Origin: Heterotrichella gracilis | Lineage: Eukaryota > Sar > Xanthophyceae > Tribonematales > Xanthonemataceae | Reading direction: 5' to 3' | DNA length: 64,000 bases | Assembly (NCBI GenBank): GCA_032358255.1 | Contig: JAULBX010029821.1 | Coordinates: 1-64,000 of the forward strand | Shown here: piece by piece, positions 46,501 to 58,313 of the stretch | Layout of the letters: every line of letters begins with the position of its first letter | Numbering within the stretch: position 1 is the stretch's first letter | Program-made: the position numbers and the translations under genes | Notes under the pieces: model-generated | Databases searched by the model: none | The model's input: the letters and a program-made list of their open reading frames with translations, nothing else | Told to the model about the DNA's origin: nothing

Positions 46501-49500
46501 CGGGGATGTGGATCTCAAATTCACCTGCAGTCATGCCGCCGCCAATAAAGCGGGAACAATCAAACCAGATTCATTCTTGCATTAGCGTGACTTACCATGT
46601 GCGGCTGGTATAGAAAGTGGTAGAGTGCATTTGAGGTGTTTGGCGGCTCCACACCCAGAGTGCCATCCCCCTGCAGCCTCAAGGAAACCTGGGACAGGGT
46701 GCAGGGGTCAGAGGCAGGTGAGGGACTAGGCCTCTATTACAGCACACACCTACATATGTCACGCAAAGTTTGAAGGTGCACATCCCGCACTGAGCGCAGC
46801 GCGCATAGTCCCCCTCTGTTCTCCCACAGTGTGCCAGATACTTGGACATACCGTAAATTAAGTCCCAAATTGCAACACACTTTCCAGCCTGGTTTCGACA
46901 CACTTGAACCCAGGTTGTCCAATGCCCACTCCGTGGGTGCTGATTAGTGATTGATACACTAGGTAGGATAATGGCAAGGGCTTTATGATGCAGACATATT
47001 TTTTGCACAAAGTATGTTGCACAGCACATGATGTTTGCCCCCTCCTGTGCCTGCCAAGCGGTGACCCAGCCAATATGGGGTAACACCAGGGATGTTAACA
47101 TATACACCCCTTCCTGGCTTATTTATTAGCATCCTGGTAATACATACATGCTCAGCCTGTTTCTGAACAGACAAGTTTTTCAGGGACGGAAAATAGGCAA
47201 AAAAAGGCATTCACTTCCATCCACTCCTTTCCCCTACCATCACCCAGCCAAGACATACCTCCTCCTGGTACACAAAGTCCTTCACCAGATGCTTCAGGTA
47301 CCCTGTGCTCATTGCTACTGCAGCATTGCGCTCCACCTGCTCGTCATCCTCCATATCATACGCACGAAACACGTTGCAGTTTTCTGGGTAAGCCTGGATT
47401 GCAAAGGCCCAAAAAAGGTTGTAAATGCGGCACAGTAACAAGGCTGGAGCCCACAGTAGGTAGCATGTTGGTTAGTAATACCCACTTGCATGATTTTGCA
47501 GTCCGCGTGGTTTTTTGTGTGGCACAGCCTTAAGTATAAAGTATACACCTAGAGTCATTTTTACATTTTTTTGTCGATTTTTTGCTATGGCAAGAGTTAC
47601 AATATTTAAAAAATTTACAGTCTGTGGATGAACATCAGATGTGTAAGCAGCCTTTGTGGAAACATTATCCATGACCATGATGGACCGGCACGACTAGAAG
47701 CCGTGCTTCTGAAGATGTAGCACCCGACCGACCACCTCCACTCACCCACATCATCTCGTGCTTCAGCAGCCCAGGTGTGTCGTGAGTCGCCAAGCACAGT
47801 TTCGACAGATTGGAGCCCATGGCGGTGCAAAAGCTGGCAGCCCTGCAGCTGATCACGCGCATCTGGTGGCTGTCTGCCTTTTTGTAGATCAGGGACAGCA
47901 CCTGCTTGCGGTGCTTTTCAGGCAGCTCCTTGTCCTGAGGGATGTTGAGCAGCTTCTTGGCAGCACTGTACAGGATGGGCTGCACACCTGCCTCGAACCT
48001 GCGCAGGCATCAGCATTTTATTGGCAAGGTCTACAAAGCATGCACATGTCACATGCTGCAAACATACGGTACACGATAACATTACCAATAACAATAAAAA
48101 GTAACCAATAAAATAGGTATATTGTTAATGGTAGTGTTATTATTATTGTTATTATTATCACAATCATCGTCATAGCTACAACTTACAGCAACGGGTGTGT
48201 GAGAACTGCCTTGACACTGATGGCATAGATGTTGTACAAGAAGAGCGGCTTCATTGCCAGAATTGGCCCATTCTGGCCACTCAATCTCTGACTGACCCCC
48301 ATCAGGTTATTGGCTGATACTTCAGCTATCATCCCCTCCCAGAAGTATGTCAGTGCATCTCGATGACTTGCAGAAAGAGATCCAGTTGATAAGCGCCTCC
48401 TGTGACCAAGGGAGGCATTGGATGGACGCGGCTGGCAGAGCTGAAATAGGCTCCCAGAGGGATTGAAGCATTTAATTCTTTAACACATGGATTATTTTAT
48501 CAGTTCAGGTAGTGACTCCATTTTATGCGCCATTTGCGGTCAACGAATAATAACAATAGTACATTTCACATTCACGCAATTTTCTGGTTCCACCCCATCC
48601 ACCTTGCAAAAATTGTAAAGCAACTGCGAGGTCTGTGCTGCAGCAAGCACGAAAGGCAGAGAATGGATGCACGGCAGCAAACTTTTCCACCACAAACAGT
48701 ACTCCAAACATAGCAAGGCCAGCATGACCAAAACCCACCCCCAGGATCAATAGCAGGATCGTTAGCCACTCTTGGATTAATGCCCACATGCTGGAGTGCA
48801 TCCACACCACCACCTATTGTGGCGACATGGGCAGTACACAGGTGGAATGGCAAGGGAGCGTACTTACCACGCCTGTTCCATGCGCAGAATCGCGGTCTGT
48901 GGTATGCCATCCTTAGCGCAATCGTCATCCTGTGGGTCGACCACGCACTCGAAAAGGGTCTGCATTGAGTCGGGGTGCGCGAGGGCAAAGTGGTCCAGCA
49001 GGGCGGCGGCTTTATTATACCAAGTGTCGGTGTTGCAAACAGGGCAGCGCCAGATTTTGCCGGCATTGAAGCTTTCCATGTAGTGAAGCAGATCGCGTAT
49101 GATTTGACTGCCGGTAAGCTGCTTCCTTTGGCCCTTTGACCCTGGCAACACGGTGGAAGGTGTCAGGAAACTTTGTGCTTGTGGAGCTAATACCTTGGCT
49201 AAATACATGCGTGCTGTGCACTGACCTGCCACGTGCTCCGTGTTGCTTGTCAAGTGAGCAGGTGCAGCAAAAACCGAGAGAACGGGACTGCTGATGGCAC
49301 GCCACACAAGGCAAATATGCAAGGTCGTGGGATGTGAAGAAGATCTGTTGGCACATATCACACAGTGGTACAGCCAACACCAGTGACAGCCAACCCAGGG
49401 GATGAGAGTACAGTGCACACACCCAGCCACTCTTGCTGTGGCTTTTGGGTTACTCACAGGTTACTGAACTGATCGGCAACTCCTCTGCCGCTTCCAACAG

Positions 49501-50137
49501 GGCATCGTAGCGCACGAGGTCCCACGCTCCAAAGAGATCCCGCTCCCCATTCAGCAACAGGGCCATCACTGAGCGCTCCTGGCGCCAGGAAGTCTGCACG
49601 ACACATACGCACAGTCACGACAGGTGCAAGCGCTTTAGAGGGATGGTAGGAACAGGGTATATGGGGCCACAGGCGCTGCTTGTTAGTCATCACACTTTCA
49701 ATGTTTTACTCGTCCACCAAGGTGTGGGTTTCGGAGTGGGTCCCCAAGGAAGACGGGTCAGGTGGTGATTAATAAACTCTGGAAGGTTGCATAGGGAGAT
49801 GGCTGTGTTGCAAGTACGAAAGAACAACTCAAACAAGCAAGTGGGTTGAATGAGACATGGTTGCAGCTTTGCATAGGGTGGCTGCTTCCAGCTGCACTAT
49901 ACGGACAAGGCGGCAATGTAATAGAAAACGAGTGCTAGTATTCTTGTGAACACACACACACGCACCTATGAGACACAGTGACCCGGGTTCCTCTGAGGTT
50001 GATGCATGCATTGCATGCATTGTCATGTGCATATGTGGAGCTCACTGCATGCTGTATGAACCACACATAATTGGAGAACGTACTCTGAAGTTGAACTGTT
50101 TGTCCTTGGCAGGCCCTTTCTTCTTTGCTTTCCCCAT
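40550..50137 (-). CDS. Zinc-finger/U-box protein, full-length copy C (putative E3 ubiquitin ligase)
   Basis: Nineteen exons splice in phase to 1390 residues: 50137-50084, 49593-49458, 49141-48868, 48450-48187, 47998-47746, 47393-47259, 46688-46596, 46201-46114, 45890-45752, 45488-45371, 45191-45048, 44851-44713, 44327-44143, 43995-43744, 43346-43140, 42971-42677, 42385-41927, 41689-40923, 40720-40550. Start MGKAKKKGPAK. Residues 96-119 form a C-x2-C-x14-H-x4-H finger (WRCPVC ... DHFALAH). A helical middle, a Lys/Glu/Ala-rich coiled coil (about 828-870) and a long Pro/Ala/Ser low-complexity region follow. The C-terminal U-box (about 1326-1388: FYCPLTKELLREPVIAADGHTYE, split here by the last intron, then SPVTGAPL and FPNHAVRSAI) suggests E2 binding and E3 activity. 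The finger context vaguely recalls plant DUF629 deubiquitinase-like proteins. The exon 4 acceptor is the least certain. Two partial relatives lie in this window. Confidence 0.85.
42564..42592. repeat. Inverted copy of the exon-17 acceptor edge, in intron 16 of the U-box gene
   Basis: The sequence cagctagcaagaacaagtgt with flanks is the reverse complement of the exon-17 start and its acceptor (42,366-42,390, attacacttgttcttgctag). Only about 25-28 bases match, with one or two changes. In gene orientation the copy precedes the true acceptor by about 180 bases, so the two could pair in the transcript. Confidence 0.6.
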
Positions 50138-50983
50138 CTGAATACGCGGAAACAAAAAGCCGTTCGGATCCCGGCAAGTTTGAATTTCACAAGTGCAGTT
50201 GCGACACACGGTTGTTCTCTGAGTCGATTGAGGGTTGCGCAGCGTTTGTCCAATCACCAGTACTTGAAACACGGGTATGTTCGTGCCAGCCTTGCTTTAT
50301 GCGCAAGTCTTTGTACAAGTACTTGTCCTCTGGCTGAATACTCGAACCTCCGCCTAGCTAGCTGCAGTTGGCACTTCCCATATAGACAACCCACCTTTCG
50401 GTGTTCAGCCTTAAAAGGGCAATTGTTTGGAGGCGCATCTGCTGCTGCTGCCTTATGAACCACCCCCCTGCGATGGACAGGGGCGTCCAAACAAACCGCA
50501 CTGTGTTGAAAAGACTGGGCTCAACATGGCGCCCTCGCTCAACTCACAAGTAGGACAGGGCCATCTATGCTGTATCCCCGTACGGATAAAGAATATGAAC
50601 AGCTGCTGCGGGCCCTGCATGACGTGAAGGGCAGGACTGGGATGGGTTTGCTGCCCAGGGCGTTGTGGACGTCCTGGTGAAGGGTACTGTTTTGGACCCA
50701 AGTCACAGACTTCTACCGCTAGCTCGTCTGTTGCCTGTCTCTTTAGGAAAGGCGTAGGAGGTTGTGCTTGTGCACAGGGCAGGCACTGTTTTCTAGGCAC
50801 TCACGGTAACTGTTAGGTGCACGAGCTTTGCTTGGTCTGTGGCTTGATGGAGCTGATTCACTCAAGGACTTGGGCTGTCAACAACCTGGCCACACATCGT
50901 TGCTAAGCAAACCTATTCTACACGTGCCCAGGCAACAGGCCAGCAGCTTATCAAGGACGGTCTGGAGGCGAGGTTGAACCTGG
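50138..50983. other. Upstream region of the U-box gene
   Basis: Contains the promoter and leader of copy C. A plus-strand stretch at about 50,575-50,680 reads as YPRTDKEYEQLLRALHDVK before a stop and looks protein-like, but it has no start, no partners and no recognised family. Confidence 0.35.
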
Positions 50984-51355
50984 TGGCCGGGAAGGCTTCG
51001 ACGATCTCCTGTTGCCCCTGGGAAGCCAACACACAGTGGTTCAAACGGCTGCCAAATATTAGGAGGGGGCCCTTCTGGCGGTGGTGGTCTGTCCTTGCTT
51101 ACTGCCATGGGTGTGTTACCCAGCCTTCACTGACCTTCACCCTCAGTGAGACCATCTCCGCACTCGGTGTGAACCTGGTGAAGGTGGTCTCGCTGGAGGA
51201 GAAACGGCAGTGAAGGTTGGGAAACACACCCATTGATGTCAGCGAGAAGAACCCACCACCGCCAAAGTGCCTCCTCCCCATAATTGGCAGCGGATTGTAC
51301 CACTGTGTGTTGCCTACCCAAGGGCCAGAGGAGGCCGTTGCAGCCTTCCCGGTCA
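50984..51355. repeat. Imperfect long inverted repeat (about 175-base arms, 20-base loop)
   Basis: Left arm 50,984-51,159 and right arm 51,180-51,355 are reverse complements at roughly 70-80 percent by eye. Matching blocks include ccgggaaggct, caacacacagtggt, tggcggtggtgg, tgggtgtgtt and gagacca. Read outward, each arm translates to a related peptide: NTQWFKRLP on plus and NTQWYNPLP on minus, followed by a GV/GC-x-PxL block and SET. No stop interrupts either arm in that frame. It could be two inverted remnants of one exon or a hairpin RNA precursor. Confidence 0.75.
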
Positions 51356-52180
51356 CTCCCACCTGTATTGCAGAGCGCTGAGGAGGGCTTGCTGCCCAAG
51401 ACGCCCCCTCCACACCTGGCAGGGGCTGGGCGGGTGAAATGGGCAAGCAGCTGACCTGCCGGGTGGCCTGGGTGCACACTGGTGGGACATGTGGAGCTGG
51501 TGGGGTGGGCAAATATCAGCAGCTGACCAGACTGGGCGTAGTTTGTCAGCTAGCTAGCCGGAACGGTTTGAGTCTTCTCAGGAGCTGCCACCTTGCATTG
51601 GGCCTTTGTGCAACAGTGCTTTCAAGTACTTTGGTCTAGAGCCTGTGTATTTGCTTTGTATGGGCACAGAATAATAAAGACGTTCATTTGTTGTAACCAT
51701 AAAGTGCCTTATTCAACACCCTACGTTGTCGTCCCTAAATTTCACTGAGGCTGAGGTGACCAAGCCCATCAAACTGAGCGTGCACCGTCACCTCAGTTGT
51801 ACCTCTGGAGGTGAAGCTATAGGCTATGTCGACAGCGCCTACCACCGTCCGCCGGCGCCGCCTTGAAATGCTCGCCAAAAATCCAGCTAAAAACCTATGC
51901 TTCCACAAACCCTAGTTTAGGGATTACAGCGCGAATGTCTCAAGCAGCTGAATCAGGTGGAAAGTGGCGCAGCTTCCGTTAACTTTGAGCCTGTTTACGG
52001 CAAGTTGTTCACAAGCTGCAAGTAATTAAATGGAAAATTGGCAAGGATGGAAAATCCCCGTCTCCTGCCATGCAGCATGCCCCACGCATGGCCGCCGTAT
52101 CCCAGCGCCATGCCCATTGCCCGCACATGCCCGCAAGTGTCCCAGTGCCCTGCCGGTCCCTTGTTGGTACCGCTTGCTTG
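51356..52180. other. Spacer between the inverted repeat and the Era gene end
   Basis: No supported gene. A 29-codon frame at 51,826-51,915 begins MSTAPTTVRRRRLEML and could be a first exon or a chance frame; no continuation was found before the convergent Era gene. Confidence 0.35.
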
Positions 52181-55100
52181 CTAGTACCCCAGCTGCTGCA
52201 CCTCATTGTCCTTCTTCCTCCAGTTCTCGCGCACTTTGACGGACAGGTCAAGGTACACGGGCCGATCTGCAGGGGGAGCAAATGGTAAAACAATGGATGA
52301 TAGGTGGACAAACAGATGTGATACTAGGACATGATTTTGAAATATTATGACTACATGCATGGGGAGGTCCAGGTACACGGGCCAATATGCAGGGGGAGCA
52401 AGGGCCACAGGGGTGAAGCTGGGTGGATGGCTTGACCCCAGCTCAGTTGGCAAAACTAGCACTGCTAACAGCACAAGTGCCACCATGAGTGCAAGCTCAA
52501 GTACCAGCTCCAAAGTATTGACAGTCCAACCGCAACGGCACCCCCACCCGCCCCCTCCTCACCCAAAAAGTCCTCTATGCTGAGGCGCGAGGCGGTGGCC
52601 AGCTTCTTGAGTGCCGTGCCCCCCTTGCCAATGATGATGCCGCGCTGCCGCGGGTGCTCCACAATGACCTCCACCTCAACAAAGTCCTTGGCGGGGGGCT
52701 GGCGCTCCTTGTAGCCTGTCACTTGCACCTGAGGGGCGGCGGGACGGGGCGTGGGGTTTACAATGGAGTGGCACACGTATGCATGGACCCAAAATCTAAG
52801 GGTGCAGGGTTCAGGGTTTTAGGGTCCAGGCTTCGGCGTGGCGTATGCATGGTTATATGCATGTAGGGTTCAGAGTACGCAAGGACCCAGTCCAAGGTAT
52901 GGACAGCCGTTGGAAGGCTTTGTAGTAGTTGTGAGTGCATGTCACACCCTACCGTTATTGCGTAGGGTATCTCCTGGCGGTACTGTATGAACACCTTCTC
53001 GCGCACTATCTCAGCCACAAAGAAGCGCTCCGGGTGCATGCTGATGATGTCCTGGAGGGAAGCACACAACGTTAAAGAAAAAGCACAATTCCTTTACAGC
53101 TGAGCTCAGTGTTTTGCTGTGCCTGGCCTGTAGCCACAACCATGTAGCACGGCATGTGCTGCCCAGACATGCGCCTACCATACCCAACCACAGAACGTGC
53201 CTTGCCTCAGATTCATGCCTCGTGTACACACATGCACCCTCGAAAGCATGCATAGCCGCAAGGACCAACCGCCTACACCATACCTTAGGGAAGAGCGAGG
53301 GGCCCTCCGGCAGCTGCTGCACCGCCCACTGCATGACTGTGTCAATCCCCTTGCTGTTCACCGCAGACACGGGGAACACCTTGCGCACGTTCTCATTTAA
53401 GGCGAACAGCTGGCACAGACGGGCTGACTCATCACCCTTGAGCAGGTCAACCTTGTTGAGAACCTGCAGAGGGGAGGGGCGGATGAGAGTCAACGGCGGA
53501 GGTGGGCTAGTAGGGCATGTAGCCAGGGGGGTATAACATGCATGGCTCATGGCTGAGGGTGGGCTAGTAGGGTGCATGTGGGCAGGGCGTATAACATCCG
53601 TGGCTTCACAGCTGAGGTGGGCTAGTAGAGTGCATGCGGCCACGCGGTGTACCCCAGCATGCATGGCTTAACAAACACGAGGCACACTTTGCGCAACTGG
53701 GGAGCTGGGAGCTATATAAAAAGCGAAGTAGCTCACTTGGAGATCCCGGGCAACTGAGCTGCTATGCTATTATAAAGCCCCCAGCTCCCATGTTGCGCAC
53801 AGTGTGCCTGGTATTGCCAGCTGGTAATGGGACATTTATACAGCGCCACTGTTTTGGGCCAGCATGTTGGAAGCCTAGTGCTGTGCTGGAGAGTCAATGC
53901 CAACGGGCAGAATCACAATGAGCGCCTTCTGCTACATGAGTCGCTCAACCTTCATGCAGTCAGCTGCCCCCCTCATCCCCGCCTCACCAATCCAATTGGT
54001 GGCCCCTTCCATTCCCGGTCCATCTCCAGGAATTGCAGCGCATCCTGCGGCTTGTCATAGGCGTCCACAATCACCAGCAGTGCATCGGCGTCCTTCACGG
54101 CCTGCTCCACGTTGATCATCATGCGCTCATCGAGCCTGTTCTTGCGCTCCTGAACGCCACAGAAAGAACCGTTGCTGCTGTGTCCAATCTTTGTGGCCCA
54201 TGCCCCAGGTTGTTTCCGAGCGGCTGTAAAAGGGTGTTCCAGGCAAAGCAGGCGCATGCGCCAAATCAAGTGGTTGTTTAATGGTGCTCTGCATGGGAGT
54301 GATGTCTTGTGCACTGTGATGGCCAACAGGCCAAGCATTTAAGCGGCAATTAAGTAGCTGGAAGGGATAGTATGCATGTGATAAAAAGAAACCGCCTTGT
54401 CAAGCTGCAACACGAGGCCGAAAGAAAAGGCGAGTGGGCGAAAAGGCAAAATATATACTTAAATACCTTTATGACCCCTGGCGTGTCCAGCAGCACCATC
54501 TGGTACTCTGGCTCTGAGAGGATTCCCAGCACCTTGTGCCGCGTGGTCTGGGCTTTGTTGGTGACGATGGAGATCTTTTGCCCCAGCAGGGCGTTCTGCA
54601 GTGTGCTCTTGCCAGCATTCGGCCGCCCAATGATGGCAACATACCCTGCCAAACAACAGGAGGATTCACTAAACTGTACCTGGTCTCAGTGTTGTGGTTG
54701 CCCTTCCGAAACACAGTCCTGAGAGTGCTGGCTCACCGACTGTAGTGCTTTGCAAACACCCCACCCATGACCCGACTTGATATTTCAAATCCAGACGATT
54801 CTGGTGAGGGCCAAACCAAAAAATATGGAATTGGGTTTCATGTATGCCATTTTTTGGGTTTCTTGAACAAGTACCTGTAGTTTGCAGGGCATAAGATGTG
54901 TTTTCTTTTTGCATGCATGCATATGTAATGTGGCCGCACCCGCTTTGTGGCCAGGAGGGTCCTTCTGCTCCACGATGGGCGTGAACCCGTCATCGCGATA
55001 CGTCAGCAGCTCTTGCAGCTCATCTGGTTGCAGCTCCGCCACCTCCTCGCCTAGCTGTTCCGCATCGTCGGCAAACAGCTCGGTGGCTATCAGCGTGTCC

Positions 55101-55345
55101 CCACTCCACAAGGAGGTGGTCTCAACCCGCTCCACATAGTCGGAATCAGGCTCGGCAGCTTCGCTGTCAGCTTCAGCCACGCACACCCTGACGTTGCGTG
55201 CGGCTAGGGAGCTAGACGCCCACTGGTGGCTGTGTTGCCGTACAGCTGCAGCCCTGGCAATGGGGTGGGCAGTGTGTAAGTGCCGAGCAGAGGCAGTGTC
55301 GCACCCACGAGTGGAGAGGCTGGATGACGCCATGCCTACGTTCAT
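52181..55345 (-). CDS. era: Era-type GTPase, organellar
   Basis: Small-subunit ribosome assembly GTPase that binds the 3' end of 16S-type rRNA. Seven exons (55345-54940, 54645-54467, 54149-53988, 53463-53284, 53051-52953, 52728-52563, 52266-52181) join in phase to 425 residues. The G motifs are complete: GRPNAGKS (G1), KAQTTRH (G2), DTPG (G3), NKVD (G4) and VSAVNSKG (G5). The C-terminal KH domain shows [19 protein letters not shown]. About 135 residues precede the G domain; the first 60 are Ser/Ala/Arg/His-rich with few acids, like a plastid or mitochondrial targeting peptide, and an acidic linker follows. Bacterial Era is about 300 residues, so the excess is N-terminal. Head to head with RPL10A. 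Confidence 0.94.
52362..52404. repeat. Duplicated exon-7 acceptor edge in the Era gene
   Basis: About 40 bases spanning the start of the last exon and its acceptor (52,242-52,283, aggtacacgggccgatctgc) recur at 52,366-52,404 within intron 6 as aggtacacgggccaatatgc followed by agggggagcaa. The copy preserves the acceptor tract; it could act as a cryptic acceptor upstream of the true one. Confidence 0.75.
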
Positions 55346-55600
55346 CTTTTCAGCAAACGAATCAGTGGGTTGTAGAAGTGCGGTGCGTTAAATAGGTGTT
55401 TGCATTCGTCAGGTTGCTCGTCCAAAGCCACGAAAGAGCGCCACGTGGTCATGGTAAAGTATGCATGCATGTGAAACGCGGGTGTCGGTGGTGGGGCTGG
55501 GAGCGAAAGTCTGGCTGCTTTTACAAGTTCGAGTGCCGGCGGCTTTCTCTACCTCTTTCCCAGTTACGAGGTGACGGCAGCATCTCGGGAAGCAAGCAAG
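55346..55600. promoter_or_regulatory. Compact bidirectional promoter between Era and RPL10A
   Basis: Only 255 bases separate the two divergent start codons, so promoters and 5' leaders are shared or overlapping. A tgcatgcatg palindrome lies at about 55,463-55,472. No TATA box is obvious. Confidence 0.6.
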
Positions 55601-57276
55601 ATGAGCAAGCTCTCGGGCGAAACGTTGCGTGACTGCATTGCGGGTACGCCTCCCCCGCCGCCAGCCATGATTTGCTATGCATGCATGTGCAGCACACAAC
55701 AGTTGTTCGTATGTTCATGCTTGTTCCACTGCCGCAGGGGCCCTGGAGGGCGCCAAGACCAAGCCCAGGAACTTCACAGAGACTGTGGAGCTCCAGATTG
55801 GCCTGAAGAACTATGACCCCCAGAAGGACAAGCGTTTCAGCGGGAGCGTCAGGCTCCCATACACCCCACGCCCCCAGATGAACGTACGTGCTTGCACAAC
55901 CAACACCGTTGTGGGTTATTGAAGGGATGATGGGACTGGTAGTTTCCCAAAGGGTCGATCATAAGCTCTTCTTGGGTTGAAGTATTTTGAGAAGCTGAAC
56001 CCCATCTGTGCAGGTGTGCGTGTTGGGTGATGTGAAGCATTGTGAGGAGGCCAAGGAGCTTGGAGTGCAGGCCATGGCTGTTGAGGACCTGAAGAAGCTC
56101 AACAAGAACAAGAAGCTGGTGAAGAAGCTCGGTAAGACTGGGCTGGGAGGGTTTATGACGTAGTGTGGCCCAGGGCCCAGACCACCGTTAGTCGCCTGTG
56201 CGCCGCTGTCAGGCAACTGGAAGCTATAGCTGCAACTGCTTACGTTGACCTGAGTGGGTGGGGTATGTATGGGGCCTTTAACCAATGTAATTCTTCCTCT
56301 GCGATATATGCATGCGCCGGGTGTTACTGCATGTACTTATACATGGGCGGCTGGGGTGTGGTTCTCAACCCATCGAGCATTAAGTCTTGGTCCACACTGC
56401 ACTAGAGAAGTACGCTGCCTAAGTGGGCGGAGAGTACTGCTTGCCCCCTGTGCACAAGGTATGCACCACACCATACCACGCCTGATATATCACACATGCG
56501 CTGTCACAAAACCCACGCCACCATTACATACACCCGCACCCACAGCTGGTAACCCTTGGTCCACCTTGCGCAGCCAAGAAGTACGCTGCGTTCCTTGCCT
56601 CCGAGGCTGTCATCAAGCAGATTCCCCGTCTGCTTGGCCCCGGCCTCAACAAGGCTGGCAAGTTCCCCACCCTCATCACTCACAACGAGCCACTCTCCAA
56701 CAAGGTAGGCACACCCTGGACCCTGAATCGTAAGCTCGAAGCACTACCCATCACCTACAACGCAAGCACACCCTCATCTTATTGTACATAAGGCGCCGGT
56801 GGCCGCTTTGAATGTCTGACCTGGCATACACTGCCACTTGGCGTGCCACAGCAAGACCGCAACTGTCTCACACTACCGCGTACAGCAGCACACCATACGT
56901 GTTCCTGGGTGGAGTGAATCCACATCTGTGTGGGTCATGTCTGCGCGTGTGGGCGTGGGGCCTAGCAGGGTCCGTGCGTGTGCGGTAACCCTCAACCCCT
57001 AACCCTCCCTGGCATGTGTGACTCCCCTAAAACCCTACACCCTAATCCCGCACCCTCCTGCAGGTGAACGAGATCCGGTCCTCCATCAAGTTCCAGCTGA
57101 AGAAGGTGCTGTGCCTGGCGGTGGCGGTGGGCAACGTCAACATGAGCGACAAGGAGCTGTACGTCAACATCCAGATGAGCGTCAACTTCCTGGTGTCCCT
57201 GCTCAAGAAGAACTGGCAAAACGTCAAGTGCCTGTACGTGAAGACCACCATGGGCAAGCCTTTCCGCCTGTACTAG
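55601..57276 (+). CDS. RPL10A: Cytosolic ribosomal protein L10a (uL1)
   Basis: Large-subunit L1-stalk protein that helps E-site tRNA release. Five exons (55601-55643, 55738-55883, 56014-56131, 56574-56704, 57064-57276) splice in phase to 216 residues, the normal eukaryotic length. Recognised by [34 protein letters not shown], trimmed, then [44 protein letters not shown] and the C-terminal [12 protein letters not shown]. The start lies 255 bases from the divergent Era start. Codon choice is strongly biased to C- and G-ending codons, as expected for a highly expressed gene. Introns are short to medium with consensus sites; intron 4 contains ccctaaa-like words near 57,000. Confidence 0.97.
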
Positions 57277-58313
57277 GCGCGAGGTTTGGCCTGGGCCAGC
57301 GTGTTCTGCCACCCACGCGTAAAGTGGCAGGGAAGGTCCCCCCAATGCAGGATTAGTGTACCAAGACGCGGCTGCTGCCTCGTTAGCCTCGTTGCAGCCA
57401 CGTTGTGGCTGGGAGGTGCGGCAACCGCGCTCATTGGGAGCCCCCTCTACGGGGAGCGCTTGCTCGTTCTGCAGCGATTGTTATAGTCACGATGTAACGA
57501 TAAAAGCTGCCTGTTCTGGGGCGGGGTGCACGCCCCTGTACCACCATGTCCGAGCGCGGGGCGCTGCCTCTGCACTGCTGTCTCACTGAGAGTGCTTTGC
57601 CCACTGGGGGCAACAGCCTCCCTGGGGTTCATTCTTGACGAGTGCTTGCGCTGCACTGTCACTGGGAGTGAAAAGCTCAAGTGATCACTGATGGCATGCC
57701 TGGCTGGCTTGCACTCTCCACTGAGAGATGGTTGCGAAAAGCAAGCTCCACTGTGTACTGGCTGTCAGGCAGCGGGGAAGGGCTGATTGTGTTCAAAACG
57801 ACAGCCACGGGTGACGGGCTGAGCCTGTGTGCTCCACCCAGCACAATAGCAGCCGAGTGCCCCTGTGCCTCAGGGAAAGACCCTTAGCCCAGGCTGTCGT
57901 CACACAACCACCTTTTCTTTCGAAATTCAACGATCTTGTTGAATTTAGGACCAGCAGATCTTAGCAGATACCATCCACAGACGTCTCTTGTTAATTGTAT
58001 CACTTTCCGGCACCCACACCAGACCTGTGCCTCGTATGGTCGACCACAATACGCATGCATGCATCCGGCATCTGCATTTATCACCGCTGCATGTTGATCC
58101 ATTGCCTGTAGTTTTCTCTCTCCTGTTCTAAAGCATTTTCTTTGTCTAAAATAGAGGCAGTGCGACCAGCGACGCCCGCCCAGCATCGTGGGACAAGCAC
58201 TAAACACGCTTCATCCTCACTCTCTGGGAGCCTGTGACAGGCATGGCCTAGCTACTTATTGGGTGCCTACCATGCAGCAGTGCTTTCGGCAGGAAGCCGC
58301 ACCACTCAGGTGC
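57277..58313. other. Spacer between RPL10A and the channel gene
   Basis: Holds the RPL10A 3' untranslated region (a tgtaa word at about 57,493 fits the green-algal polyadenylation signal) and the upstream region of the channel gene. No gene is supported. Confidence 0.5.

Noticed and set aside
51826-51915. Short frame starting MSTAPTTVRRRR
   Set aside because: Too short to support, with no donor-acceptor partner before the convergent Era gene.
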